Below, piece by piece: positions 10,683-20,508 of a DNA stretch of 64,000 bases (position 1 is the stretch's first letter; every line of letters starts with the position of its first letter). The notes under the pieces were generated by a model. It saw only the letters and a program-made list of their open reading frames with translations. It was not told where the DNA came from and made no database searches. Position numbers and translations under genes: made by a program. The stretch is from Albugo candida (Eukaryota > Oomycota > Peronosporomycetes > Albuginales): positions 27,717 through 91,716 of the forward strand of contig JBDOQK010000081.1 of the NCBI GenBank assembly GCA_040437565.1. The letters are read 5' to 3'.

Positions 10683-13600
10683 ATGTCCGATTATGAATAC
10701 TTGCAACAGCGAATCTCTTTGGACGTCGATCTGCTTGGAAGACGCATTACTGGCGTTGCTGAAATCATCATTGCACCTAAATGCACCTCTACAAAAATAG
10801 TACGACTTCACGCTCGTCAATTGGACGTGTCTAAAGTCTTCATAAACGATGTCGAAACCACATTCACGCAATATGATTTCCTGAACGAGATCGTCGATGA
10901 GAACTACCGTGACGCGAATGCATTTGATCTTTTCTATCGAGGCTCTATCGTTGCATCCAAAGAAGGGGAACTGGCCATCGATATTCCCAAACAGATTTCT
11001 CTCGATCCGGTCTCAGAATCAGAACAGTCCATCCAGCTGGAATCAGAATCAGGTAGTTACTGGAACACTGAAAGCCTTCCTTTAAGTACGAACGGACTTG
11101 TTGCCATTCGCATTCGAATCGAATATTCGATCACAAATCCCAAAGCCGGCGTGCGCTTCATCGTTCCAGATTCACAGAATGCACTCCCTGCATCCATCTC
11201 CCCGCATCTGTACACCTTTAGCGGTCCATTTGGTGGTCTGTGCGACGGCGCAAGGACGTGGATGCCGTGCCGGGACACTCTCCGGGACACATGCACCTTC
11301 CGCTTGGAATTCACTGTACCACCATGGTGCTTAGTCATATGCAGTGGCTCACTGGTTGAACAGATTTTGATTCCGACGACTTCAAAACGGGTTTTCCGAT
11401 ACGCTTTGGATATCAAAACGAGCTGTTCGTCGATTGGATTTGCAATTGGGCCTTTTCGCGTGTTTTCTCCATCGGAATCGACGCCCCAAATGACACATTT
11501 CGCGTTACCACAAGCTTTTCCGGATGTGAGTTACTGCTGTGTCAAGCTCTCACACACCATGGAGTACCTTCAGCGGTACTTGAACGCATCGTACCCATTC
11601 AAAAGCTACCATCAGATCTTTGTGTATGATCCTCCCGAGCAACTTCAGTACTTTGCAGGCGCCTCCATCGTCGACCAACAGATTTTGCATTCGGCTCGGA
11701 TTATCGATAAAGAGCTTCCATCACATTTGGTTCAAGCGAAAGGACTCATTGGAAGCTGGATTTCCGGCTCTGTTGGGTTACAAACGACCAAAGCAGCATG
11801 GGTCCTCGTTGGTGTCGTCGGATACATTCTCAACACATATGTGCGAGCAGCGTATGGCGAAGAGGAATTTGGGTATCGTATCCAGCTCGCAATGGATGCG
11901 CTCACGACCATGGAACTGACGAGAGATGGAGCGTCCTTGTCGCTTTTATCCTCTGAAGTCGATGTGTATGCAGAATATGTGCCATCCGCATTGCCTTTTC
12001 TCGAGGTGAAAGCTCCGTTGGTGCTTCATATGATTGAGCAACGCGTTGGTCCTCAGCATCTCAATATCTCACTTCAGCGAGTCGTGGCAAGCACCGAAGA
12101 TTTCGAAAGCGCTCCGTTCCAGCATGAGGTCACAAACAAAGACGCCAATGAGCCCAAAATTGATTCTCACGCACTTGTTGATGGGAAGCCTAATGTCGAT
12201 AAAGAAAGCGATCTGAGTGCCCAACAAAATGAGAAGAAGCGACACATTTGGATGAATGCTAATGAGCCGTTGACGACCTCTTCGTTTCTGAAAACTGTGA
12301 AAGCTATTGCTGGAGCCTCAGGCCAAGATCTGACGAAATCGTTTCTCAGTATGTGGATCGTGGATTCCGGCATGCCATTCTTCACTGTTGGGTACTGGTA
12401 CAATCGAAAGCAGACACAAGCTGAACTCGTGGTGCAACAGGAAGTCCCTCCCGGTGGAAAGCTGTACACTGGCGCCATCACCGTCACTATCGTTGAAGAT
12501 ACGAGCGAGTATACGTACCAGAAGCGTATTGAGAGCCGTAGACATAAATGGGACTTTCCATGTCACTCCAAAGTGCGAAAAAAACGTCGAAGACGTCAAG
12601 GCTTATCGGACCCTGACGAGTCGGTGTCGGTGAATGGACCTGGAATGGGATTGAATGACACACCAGTGTTCTGGGTTAAGATCGATACGGGTCAGAACTG
12701 GCTTCGGCATATCGTGTTGCATCAGCCGGACTTTAACTGGATGGAGCAGCTGCTCTCGGACAAGAAGGTTGGATCGCGTGTGCACGCTGCCCGGGCTCTA
12801 GCGTTGTTCCATCGACCCCATGAGAAGCCAAATATCATGTCTTGTCGAGTATTGACAGAGTGTATGAGTGGATTGACAACGCATTCTCGACGTCTCCGTG
12901 CGGAAGCAGCCTTATCACTGGGTGTCTGGCAATCGATTCACGCTCCTTTTACAGTCGCCAACACGTCTTTACCCATTTGGAAAGCCATGCACAACCTTTT
13001 TCGGATCTTTAAGGAGCATTTCTTTGACCGAAATACAGATATGCCATTGCCCAATTACTTTGTTCCTTCTGGCGGTAAAGTAATGCTCGAGTCTTTGGGA
13101 GCTCAACAAGCGTCTTTGTCCAGCAAACAAATCCAAATCCAAGACTACGCTGCTGGGGAGTACGAAATCAAGAAAACTGTTCCAAGAGCTTTGGCAATGA
13201 TTCGAGCACAAAATGGGAAATCGCCACCTGAAATTGAGCATTTTCTCCTCCAATTGCTTTGTGAAAACGATAATTCGAAAAATTACGTGGAAATGGACGA
13301 TCAATCTCAAGTGGCTGATGATTGTTTCTACATTGGAAGCATCGTATTATCCTTGTCGTTGCTCACCACACCAGTGGAAAATAGACGTCCGAATTCCATG
13401 GGGAAGGCGGTTCACGATGACGATCTGGTAATCCAAGAGATTTTGAGGTACCTTCGGTATGACCAAGTACAGCCGAGTCATGGGAAAATCATCACTGTTT
13501 GCTGCCTGGAAGCTTTGTGCAACTTGATTCTCGCCAAACGCTGTGGTCAAAATGTGGTTGAGTTCTTTTCATTCGCTTCTCCCAAACATATTCCTCTGGT

Positions 13601-14423
13601 CCGTCGAGCAGCCATTGAAAGTATTCTTCGCTTATTCTTCTCTGAGGATCCCAACGGTCCTCAGCAGGAAGAAAGAACCACATGGATCCCTGAGAATGAC
13701 AAATTACGGCGTCCAGAGCTTCGATTAGAGTCGGTATATGGTGCCACAGCTGCTTTGTTGTGGGTCACTAGCTTTTTACGGATCGAAGAATCTCCAGGCC
13801 TCCGTTTATTCGCCGTCCAAGTGTGTCTCAATTGCATGCGTGGCTTTCCTCCTGCTTCTGGTATGTCGGTATTGGCGACATGGGACCATAGCTACACGCT
13901 CAAAATCATGCACACGATCCAAATGAGTGATCCAACAGCATTTATCCTCCAAAGCCCTCAGACGGATGTGATCCAATCGCTCTTTATCCCGCCAGTGCTG
14001 AAGCAGCTTCGAGAAGATCGATCGGCGTCGCGTCTGATTGCCGAGCGTTTGTGGCATTTGATGAATGTGGAAACCGGTTTTGACCAAAGGTTACGTGTGG
14101 CTATATTGGTGATTTATCGAAAGATATGGGGTGATGCAACTTCCATTGCGGTGGCGCATACAGTGCAGGAGAAAGAAAAGAATTGGGCCGGTGGGTTTGA
14201 GAGCTTGCGTGTGATGATGGAAGAGATTCAAAATCGATCGAATGAGAGTTCTGGTGCGGGAAATTACTCTTCTGGTGGAAGAGGACGTGACGCAAGTTCG
14301 TATGCTGGTGTAGTGGGTGGAAGTGCGCAGAAAGATGGGATGATGGACGAAGAGAGCGGCGGAAAGCGATTGTTTATGAGCGCGCAAGTGAAAGAGAGAG
14401 TGAAAGGAAGCATTGGAAGTTGA
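10683..14423 (+). CDS. TAF2: Transcription initiation factor TFIID subunit 2
   Basis: An intronless ORF encodes 1246 aa from the ATG at 10683. The frame is open upstream, but the extra residues are not family-like and would run into the PDI stop 149 bp away. The N-terminal half is an M1-aminopeptidase-like fold: the opening ISLDVDLLGRRITGVAEI, the FSGPFGGLCDGARTWMPCRD block, the YPFKSYHQIFV strand and a gluzincin-like helical segment. The catalytic HExxH is absent, as expected for TAF2. The central DTPVFWVKIDTGQNWLRHI and QPDFNWMEQLLSDKKVGSRVHAARAL are characteristic, followed by HEAT/ARM-like helices to about residue 1170. The tail is Ser/Gly-rich. TAF2 contacts the initiator DNA within TFIID in the nucleus. 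The length is close to animal and plant orthologues. Confidence 0.92.
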   Translation: MSDYEYLQQRISLDVDLLGRRITGVAEIIIAPKCTSTKIVRLHARQLDVSKVFINDVETTFTQYDFLNEIVDENYRDANAFDLFYRGSIVASKEGELAIDIPKQISLDPVSESEQSIQLESESGSYWNTESLPLSTNGLVAIRIRIEYSITNPKAGVRFIVPDSQNALPASISPHLYTFSGPFGGLCDGARTWMPCRDTLRDTCTFRLEFTVPPWCLVICSGSLVEQILIPTTSKRVFRYALDIKTSCSSIGFAIGPFRVFSPSESTPQMTHFALPQAFPDVSYCCVKLSHTMEYLQRYLNASYPFKSYHQIFVYDPPEQLQYFAGASIVDQQILHSARIIDKELPSHLVQAKGLIGSWISGSVGLQTTKAAWVLVGVVGYILNTYVRAAYGEEEFGYRIQLAMDALTTMELTRDGASLSLLSSEVDVYAEYVPSALPFLEVKAPLVLHMIEQRVGPQHLNISLQRVVASTEDFESAPFQHEVTNKDANEPKIDSHALVDGKPNVDKESDLSAQQNEKKRHIWMNANEPLTTSSFLKTVKAIAGASGQDLTKSFLSMWIVDSGMPFFTVGYWYNRKQTQAELVVQQEVPPGGKLYTGAITVTIVEDTSEYTYQKRIESRRHKWDFPCHSKVRKKRRRRQGLSDPDESVSVNGPGMGLNDTPVFWVKIDTGQNWLRHIVLHQPDFNWMEQLLSDKKVGSRVHAARALALFHRPHEKPNIMSCRVLTECMSGLTTHSRRLRAEAALSLGVWQSIHAPFTVANTSLPIWKAMHNLFRIFKEHFFDRNTDMPLPNYFVPSGGKVMLESLGAQQASLSSKQIQIQDYAAGEYEIKKTVPRALAMIRAQNGKSPPEIEHFLLQLLCENDNSKNYVEMDDQSQVADDCFYIGSIVLSLSLLTTPVENRRPNSMGKAVHDDDLVIQEILRYLRYDQVQPSHGKIITVCCLEALCNLILAKRCGQNVVEFFSFASPKHIPLVRRAAIESILRLFFSEDPNGPQQEERTTWIPENDKLRRPELRLESVYGATAALLWVTSFLRIEESPGLRLFAVQVCLNCMRGFPPASGMSVLATWDHSYTLKIMHTIQMSDPTAFILQSPQTDVIQSLFIPPVLKQLREDRSASRLIAERLWHLMNVETGFDQRLRVAILVIYRKIWGDATSIAVAHTVQEKEKNWAGGFESLRVMMEEIQNRSNESSGAGNYSSGGRGRDASSYAGVVGGSAQKDGMMDEESGGKRLFMSAQVKERVKGSIGS

Positions 14424-14467
14424 AGGAGATATCCTGTAGGCGTTGATATACTCTATATTATGATATT

Positions 14468-14597
14468 GGACTTGAATGGTAGNNNNNNNNNNNNNNNNNN
14501 NNNNNNNNNNNNNNNNNNNNNNNNNNNNNNNNNNNNNNNNNNNNNNNNNNNNNNNNNNNNNNNNNNNNNNNNNNNNNNNNNNGGACTTGAATGGTAG
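14468..14597. repeat. Assembly gap 14483-14582 with 15-bp duplicated ends
   Basis: One hundred Ns are flanked by an identical 15-mer at 14468-14482 and 14583-14597. It lies in the TAF2-kinesin intergenic region and no coding sequence is affected. The rest of 14424-14730 holds no gene. Confidence 0.85.
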
Positions 14598-14730
14598 TAT
14601 TAGATTCTGAGAGCTACTGGGCGCTTATTTCTGTAATTGTTATTTCGAAATGCAATGACCGTGTCAAGTATAATAGTAGACTCTATTGAGTCGATGAAAA
14701 TCCGCATCCCGATAATTATCTTCCGATCGG

Positions 14731-17025
14731 ATGACTATATTGCCCGCTTATAACGTCGAAAATGTTGATGAACAAGTCGTAATATTGCGAGAGAACGCTA
14801 AATCTTTAGATAATGATCATCAGGTAGTACGTAAAGATACTGAGGAGCGCAGAAAACTCTCTCTGCCGAGCGCTTCGACTCTCAACACTTTGACCGATCC
14901 CGCCAAAGAAAAGTCCTCTGGATTGCGAGACCGTGAAACTATCCCAATACCACCTCTTTCGCACTCAAAATCCATACAAGAAGCCGTGATGCGCAAACTG
15001 AGCTTTAGTTCGACGGAAAGCATCTTTTCTGACGAGTCAAAAGTCCAGGTATGTGACCACTCTCCTTGGACGCTACAAAACGCTAATCTACATCCAAGGT
15101 CGTCATTCGAATCCGTCCACTGTGCATACCATCAGCGAATGGAAATGAAATCGATACGGAATGCTATCGACTTGTATCCAAGACATCTCTGATCGTTCAA
15201 CCGCCTAAAGCAAGTCATCCCGGCTTTGTTGAAATGTCTTTTGAATGTAATGCGATTCTCTGTAGACTTCTCAAGCGTATCGATCGACGGGCACCGCAAG
15301 TGCGTTTGAATTCACTCGTATCTTTGCTCCATCAACAGCCCAGCCCGAATTGTTTGAAGATACAACCAAACCGATACTAAAGCTTGCTTTCCAGGGGCAA
15401 AACGGTCTCATTTTCGCTTACGGAGTCACCAATTCTGGAAAAACATACACGATCACTGGAACGGATGAGAATCCTGGTCTTCTTCCACGATCCCTTGAAT
15501 TCATTTTCGATCAAATCAGGCTCAGAAGACGGGTATCGACTGATTCCAAATTGGAGTATCACGTTACTGCTTCATATCTTGAGGTGTACAATGAATGCGT
15601 GTACGACTTGCTGATTCCAATACCGTCGAGACGGAAGAGACGATCTCTTCGATTGTCTGACCGTGATGGTAAGGTACACGTTCAAGGATTACTTGAGAAG
15701 AGAATACATTCGTTCAGTGAAGCCAACGACTTGTTAGTGATGGGAAAACGTAACAAACAAGTCGCCGAGACGAACTGTAATTCCGACTCCAGTCGAGGTC
15801 ACTGCGTCTTCACCATCACACTTCATCGAAATGACTCCACATTGGTGAAATCAAAGCTTTGGAGCAAGATTTCCATAGTTGACCTAGCTGGATCAGAGCG
15901 TGGCACCAAAACCGGAGCCACGGGAATTCGTCTGCAGGAAGCCACTAAAATCAATGGCTCACTGATGAATCTGATGAACTGCTTTGAGACATTACGGTGG
16001 AACCAGCAGCACCCAAGTCATTTGCAGAAAATTGTCCCATTTCGACAATCGAAATTAACTAAAGTACGTGTCTTTCTTCCTCTATCTGATTCTTCTGATT
16101 CTTCTGATTCCGTAGCTTTTCCAAGAAAGCTTTGTCGGTCGTGATTCTGGGCCTCTGGTTATGATTGTCGCTGTGAATCCTTCGATCCAAGAATTTGATG
16201 AGACTTTGCGGACACTCAAATACAGCGCTGTAGCTCGAGAACTCGTTCGATCCAAGCAAAATGCATCGCCCCCAAAGAAGTTGAAGCTTGCATACAATTT
16301 GGATGGGCGATTACGTAAACGATGTCGTGTTGCACCTGTGGGAACGGTGGTCTCACTTCCAAAAGCTGATGCGATTGAAGAGCGGAAAGAGAATAACACG
16401 AATCTAGCTCAGGAATCGGTGCTCCGAAACGCTTCTTCTGAAGAATTGGCACCTATTGAAGCTGCGAAACAACTCCATCCAGATTCTCATGATACGAGAC
16501 AGCCAAAGCGACGAAAAGATGCGGAAACTCAAACGACTGAGAGCTTTCCTTTCGGAATGGAAAATGTAAGCCATTTGAATGGATTTTGACCAATTGTATT
16601 AAAGTATTGTGTAGCTCGACCTGGAAGAATGTAATCGTACACTAAGAAAACGAATTGCTGAACTTGAAGCGGAAAGTTTGCAACTTGAGGTTGATATACG
16701 TCAAGAGGTAGCGTCTGAAATGGCGCAGCAATTACGACAATTCAAAGAGCAATTCAAAAACCAATTCGAAAAGCAGCATTGCGCCGACAAAAAGAATTCC
16801 GGAACGTGTGCTGACCACCAGGCTATAGAATGTGAGAGTTTGAGTGACGCGGTGGATTCTGATGGCGCAAAGGCTCCGTCAAGCGTGTTTCGTCTTCGAA
16901 ATCAGCTTCAGGAATGCGAAGAAGAAATGCAGAGAATGCAGACTCGACACAAAGAAGAGCTTATCGAGTCAGTACGCAAATCCAAGCATCGCAAGAGCTT
17001 GCGATTGCGGCGAATGTTACTCTGA
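14731..17025 (+). CDS. Kinesin-like motor protein, kinesin-6 (MKLP/KIF20/KIF23) type
   Basis: Five exons are proposed: 14731-15048, 15099-15213, 15276-16063, 16116-16565 and 16615-17025, summing to 2082 nt (693 aa). Intron 2 is the least certain: it is 62 nt and the donor AAgtcatc is weak, but it restores the motor frame. The motor begins VVIRIRP near residue 107. The P-loop is GVTNSGKT (194-201). Switch I is NSDSSRGH (316-320 for SSRGH). Switch II is VDLAGSER (346-353), followed by NGSLMNL and FRQSKLTK, and the neck motif LRTLKYSAVARE. After the motor there are basic clusters (KRRKDAETQ) and a coiled coil with the LDLEECNRTLRKRIAELEAE segment, which recalls KIF20/KIF23 tails. Such kinesins bundle central-spindle microtubules in cytokinesis. 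The 3' end is close to an assembly gap, so a longer tail cannot be excluded. Confidence 0.85.
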
Positions 17026-17065
17026 CGGATTTGATTGCGTGCAACACACTATTTGGCGTACTTTT

Positions 17066-17237
17066 CGCTTTTCTGCCAATTGGAAAGACTTTCTGACTGC
17101 ANNNNNNNNNNNNNNNNNNNNNNNNNNNNNNNNNNNNNNNNNNNNNNNNNNNNNNNNNNNNNNNNNNNNNNNNNNNNNNNNNNNNNNNNNNNNNNNNNNN
17201 NCGCTTTTCTGCCAATTGAAAAGACTTTCTGACTGCA
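17066..17237. repeat. Assembly gap 17102-17201 with 36-bp duplicated ends
   Basis: 17066-17101 and 17202-17237 are the same 36 bases with one difference (G at 17083, A at 17219) around 100 Ns. The gap lies just downstream of the kinesin stop. The mismatch suggests allelic contigs. Confidence 0.85.
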
Positions 17238-17481
17238 GACGAAAAGTCATTTTGGGCGTGCACCTTAATTAACGATCTTATTGTACAGAACAACAGTCTG
17301 TAAGTTTGCCACCTTCCAGATTGAATTTACCTCGACGAAATAAACGCTGGCGCATGCACAAACAACGCTCTAAACTCTCTAACAATTAATACCCCGTCTA
17401 ATATAATACAAGGTTCCGTTGACTAGCACCACGCTAGCTATCCGATATCGAATACAATAACCTTCCACTTTGTGATTTCAC

Positions 17482-19026
17482 ATGTCATCTCACAACGATA
17501 ACTGCAATCAACGCGAAATGGAAATTCCTCCACTCTCACAACAAAACATCGAAAGCGCCGTCACTGAGCTGCGTCACCACTTTGATTCCGGTGCTACTCG
17601 CAATGATTTCCATCTCCGTGAAACCCTCCTCCATCAGCTACAAACCCTCTTAATCGAAGGACAACGACTGCTCGAGAGCGCACTATTCAAAGATCTTCAC
17701 AAACACTCTTCTGAATATTATTTAACTGAAATGCAAGGTGTGTTACTTGAAATCCAAAATCATATCCGAAATTTCAGAAAATGGGCACAACCGAAATGGA
17801 AATGTACAAATGTACTCAATCTCCCAGCTTCTTCGTACGTGCGCCCGGAGCCATTTGGCGTCGTCTGCATCATTGGATCATGGAACTTTCCCGTCTACCT
17901 GATTCTGATGCCATTGGTTGGCGCTATAAGCAGCGGAAATTGCACACTTTTGCGGCTTCCGGACGACGACACCTGCACCCACACGATCGCGGCTTTGATC
18001 CATTTATTCGACAAGTATGTGGACACCAGGTACGTCCAAGTGGTTCATGGTGGAATTGAGGAGACAAAGACCGTGTTAAAGCAGAAATTCGATCTGATTC
18101 TGGGCACTGGAAGCGAGCATCTTGGTCGGATTGTGTCGCGTGCGGCCGCAGAACACTTGACGCCTGTGATTTTGGAGCTTGGAGGCAAATCACCATGTGT
18201 CGTCGATGAGACCGCAGAGATCGATTTGGCAGCACGAAGAATCGTATGGGGAGCATTCTTGAATGCTGGTCAATTGTGTCTCCGTCCGGATTATCTCCTG
18301 GTGGATAAGCGAGTCGGAGAGCAGTTGATGGAAGCGATTGCAAAGTGTATCAAACAGTATTTCGGCGCGGATCCTTTGCAGAGCGACAGCTATGGCCGTG
18401 TGATCCATAAACGCTCGTTTGATCGACTTCAATCGATTTTGGAGAAAGACGGTACATTTGTGAGTTATGGAGGGAAGATGAACGCTGAGAAATTGTACAT
18501 TTCGCCGACGGTGCTTGATTACAAAAGCGATCTTCTCCATTTCGAACGAAGCAGTGCGATGGAAAAAGAGCTGTTCGGACCAATTTTGCCGGTTTTCTAT
18601 TACGACAGCCTCGAACAAGTGTACATGCTGATCCAAAATCGACCCAAACCATTGACAATGTCATTTTTCAGCAACAACAAAGATCGTCAACGCGACTTTC
18701 TCTCAAAAACATCGTCTGGAAGCTGTTGTTTCAACGACGTATCGGTGCAAGTGCTGAATCTCAACCTTCCATTAGGAGGCGTTGGGAATTCCGGCTCGGG
18801 AATGTACCACGGCCGGTACTCGTTCGATTCCTTCAGTCACCATCGCGCCATTCTGTACAAATCGACTTGGTTGGATCTCCCTGTTCGATATCCGCCATAC
18901 ACAGAGGATAAGAAACGAACGCTGCATTTCCTCGTCCAAGTCGCTCAATTGCATGCATGGAAGCCCGTCCTAGCGACATTTCTCAGTGTAATTGCTGTGT
19001 GCACGGCAATGTACTTTGGCGCTTAA
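17482..19026 (+). CDS. Aldehyde dehydrogenase, ALDH3 / fatty aldehyde type, tail-anchored
   Basis: An intronless ORF encodes 514 aa. It oxidises aldehydes to acids with NAD(P)+. Family motifs are present: the N-terminal ALDH3 helical part, PFGVVCIIGSWNFPVYL, LGTGSEHLGRIV in the nucleotide-binding region, the general base Glu232 in VILELGGKSP, and the catalytic Cys266 in NAGQLCLRPDYLL. Later motifs are KELFGPILPVFYY and a C-terminal LPLGGVGNSGSGMYHG. Residues 490-513 form one hydrophobic segment after a charged linker, as in mammalian ALDH3A2, so the enzyme is probably anchored in the ER or peroxisome membrane facing the cytosol. Medium- and long-chain fatty aldehydes are the likely substrates. 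Its stop codon is only 24 bp from the convergent ODAD1-like gene. Confidence 0.93.
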   Translation: MSSHNDNCNQREMEIPPLSQQNIESAVTELRHHFDSGATRNDFHLRETLLHQLQTLLIEGQRLLESALFKDLHKHSSEYYLTEMQGVLLEIQNHIRNFRKWAQPKWKCTNVLNLPASSYVRPEPFGVVCIIGSWNFPVYLILMPLVGAISSGNCTLLRLPDDDTCTHTIAALIHLFDKYVDTRYVQVVHGGIEETKTVLKQKFDLILGTGSEHLGRIVSRAAAEHLTPVILELGGKSPCVVDETAEIDLAARRIVWGAFLNAGQLCLRPDYLLVDKRVGEQLMEAIAKCIKQYFGADPLQSDSYGRVIHKRSFDRLQSILEKDGTFVSYGGKMNAEKLYISPTVLDYKSDLLHFERSSAMEKELFGPILPVFYYDSLEQVYMLIQNRPKPLTMSFFSNNKDRQRDFLSKTSSGSCCFNDVSVQVLNLNLPLGGVGNSGSGMYHGRYSFDSFSHHRAILYKSTWLDLPVRYPPYTEDKKRTLHFLVQVAQLHAWKPVLATFLSVIAVCTAMYFGA

Positions 19027-19050
19027 GTCGTTCTAATCGTAATGGGATCT

Positions 19051-20478
19051 TTACTTTTCTCGTTGCAAGCTCTTCTCAGCAAATCGACAAAGCTCCTTGT
19101 GCGTCCATACGCGTTCCGAATCATCGTTTGTCGACACTGGAGGCAGTCTACACGCCTTCGCCTTGCTACTTGGCTTGACAACGACACCGTCACGATCGTC
19201 TGTAAAGGTTGGTATCTCCAATTGGATCACAGTCGATGGATCCGATGACAAATGAGCGAGTCGTTTGCCGACAGGTACGTAATGAGTTTTCTCTTTCGAA
19301 TTCGATCGTTGTGCTTGAACCAATGCGCTTATAAACACCTCAATGGCCTGAAGGTATTCAAAGACATTATGGTTTGTGATTTCCTGCCCGAATTTCAAAT
19401 AAAGTCGTGCATCCTCCGACTTGCCGATATTCTCTTCCGAGCTCATACTGCCCGCATGAAGGAGAAGCGTGTAGATGGAATGGATCGATGCCTTCACTCG
19501 TGTCAATTGTCCGTTCCATTGACACTGTTCCGCGTCAATCGCTCGCTGTTTGATGTCTTCCTCGCGAATGCGTTCGTCCATTTGTGCACGCGAGTGCTTA
19601 GGATCACATCGAGCGTTCGATTCGGCTTTGGACATATCAATGGCTCGTTCCATTTCTTCACATTGGCGATGCACACGTATTTGCTCATGCTGCAAGTCTT
19701 CGATCCGTTGGAATCGCTTGAAATTCGCATCTTCTTTCTCCAGCAGCGTTTGTATCAGCTTTTCCATTTTCTCAAGTCGCACGCTCCGAATGGATTCCAC
19801 CCAAACTTCCAAAGCAGTTGCCATTTGATGCTTTTGTACGTCACGATTATGGACAGAAGCTTTACTTTTTCGCACGGACGATATCGCTGGAACGTTCGGA
19901 TACGCTTTCATCTCATTCCATTGCGTCATTTCGTCTGCAAATTGGATTTCCTCATTCTCCACACGCACTTGCAACGCTTCCATCTGATGCTCGACGCATT
20001 CCTTTGCTTGAAAATGTATCGCAAGCTCACGTTTCCAACTCGAAAGCTTATGGAAACACTCTGTCGCCTCACGCTCCATTTTGGAATACTCGGCGTCAGA
20101 AATGCTTCGTTCGCGTTGAAATCGATCCAATTGGACGCACAAATGCGCGTTCACGGCATCCGTCTCATTCCGCTTCACCAATGCGACTTCCAAGCGATTC
20201 TCAAGCGATAACGTCCGCGAATACGCACATTGTGGTCTTTGAATGCGATTCCTTTCCAATTCCGAGCGCGTTTTATGTATTTGCATTTCCAATTGTTTCC
20301 TATTCATTTGACTTTTCACGAGTTTCTGTGTGTAGAAACTCATCTGTTTATGGATCAAATCGATATGACGCAACAGCTGGACGCCTTCTTTGACGTCGCG
20401 AGTGTCACGTTCGATCATTTCCTTCAGCTTTCGACTCTGTTGACGTATTTCCGCTCCATTACGTTCGTCCTTCCGCAT
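19051..20478 (-). CDS. Outer dynein arm docking complex protein (ODAD1/CCDC63/CCDC114-like)
   Basis: The ORF encodes 475 aa, almost entirely long charged alpha-helix with coiled-coil periodicity. Family-like landmarks are the SLENRLEVALVKRNETDA segment followed by LCVQLDRFQRER, then LLEKEDANFKRFQRIEDLQHE with an acidic/Glu run. A C-terminal globular helix (ASIHSIYTLLLHA and FEYLQAIEVFISALVQAQ) matches the ODAD1 layout. Proteins of this group anchor outer-arm dynein to axonemal doublets. Their presence fits an organism that makes flagellated zoospores. The start ATG lies 30 bp after the UBR stop codon on the same strand. An in-frame stop just upstream of the ATG limits extension unless another exon exists. 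The call rests on pattern memory, not an alignment. Confidence 0.7.
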   Translation of the reverse strand: MRKDERNGAEIRQQSRKLKEMIERDTRDVKEGVQLLRHIDLIHKQMSFYTQKLVKSQMNRKQLEMQIHKTRSELERNRIQRPQCAYSRTLSLENRLEVALVKRNETDAVNAHLCVQLDRFQRERSISDAEYSKMEREATECFHKLSSWKRELAIHFQAKECVEHQMEALQVRVENEEIQFADEMTQWNEMKAYPNVPAISSVRKSKASVHNRDVQKHQMATALEVWVESIRSVRLEKMEKLIQTLLEKEDANFKRFQRIEDLQHEQIRVHRQCEEMERAIDMSKAESNARCDPKHSRAQMDERIREEDIKQRAIDAEQCQWNGQLTRVKASIHSIYTLLLHAGSMSSEENIGKSEDARLYLKFGQEITNHNVFEYLQAIEVFISALVQAQRSNSKEKTHYVPVGKRLAHLSSDPSTVIQLEIPTFTDDRDGVVVKPSSKAKACRLPPVSTNDDSERVWTHKELCRFAEKSLQREK

Positions 20479-20508
20479 CGCTATTTTTGGAGCGTGTACG
20501 TCACAAAG

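Noticed and set aside
19252-20211. Long plus-strand ORF (319 codons) opposite the ODAD1-like gene
   Set aside because: It is the antisense shadow of a coiled-coil gene; the minus-strand frame has family-like sequence and the plus frame has none.
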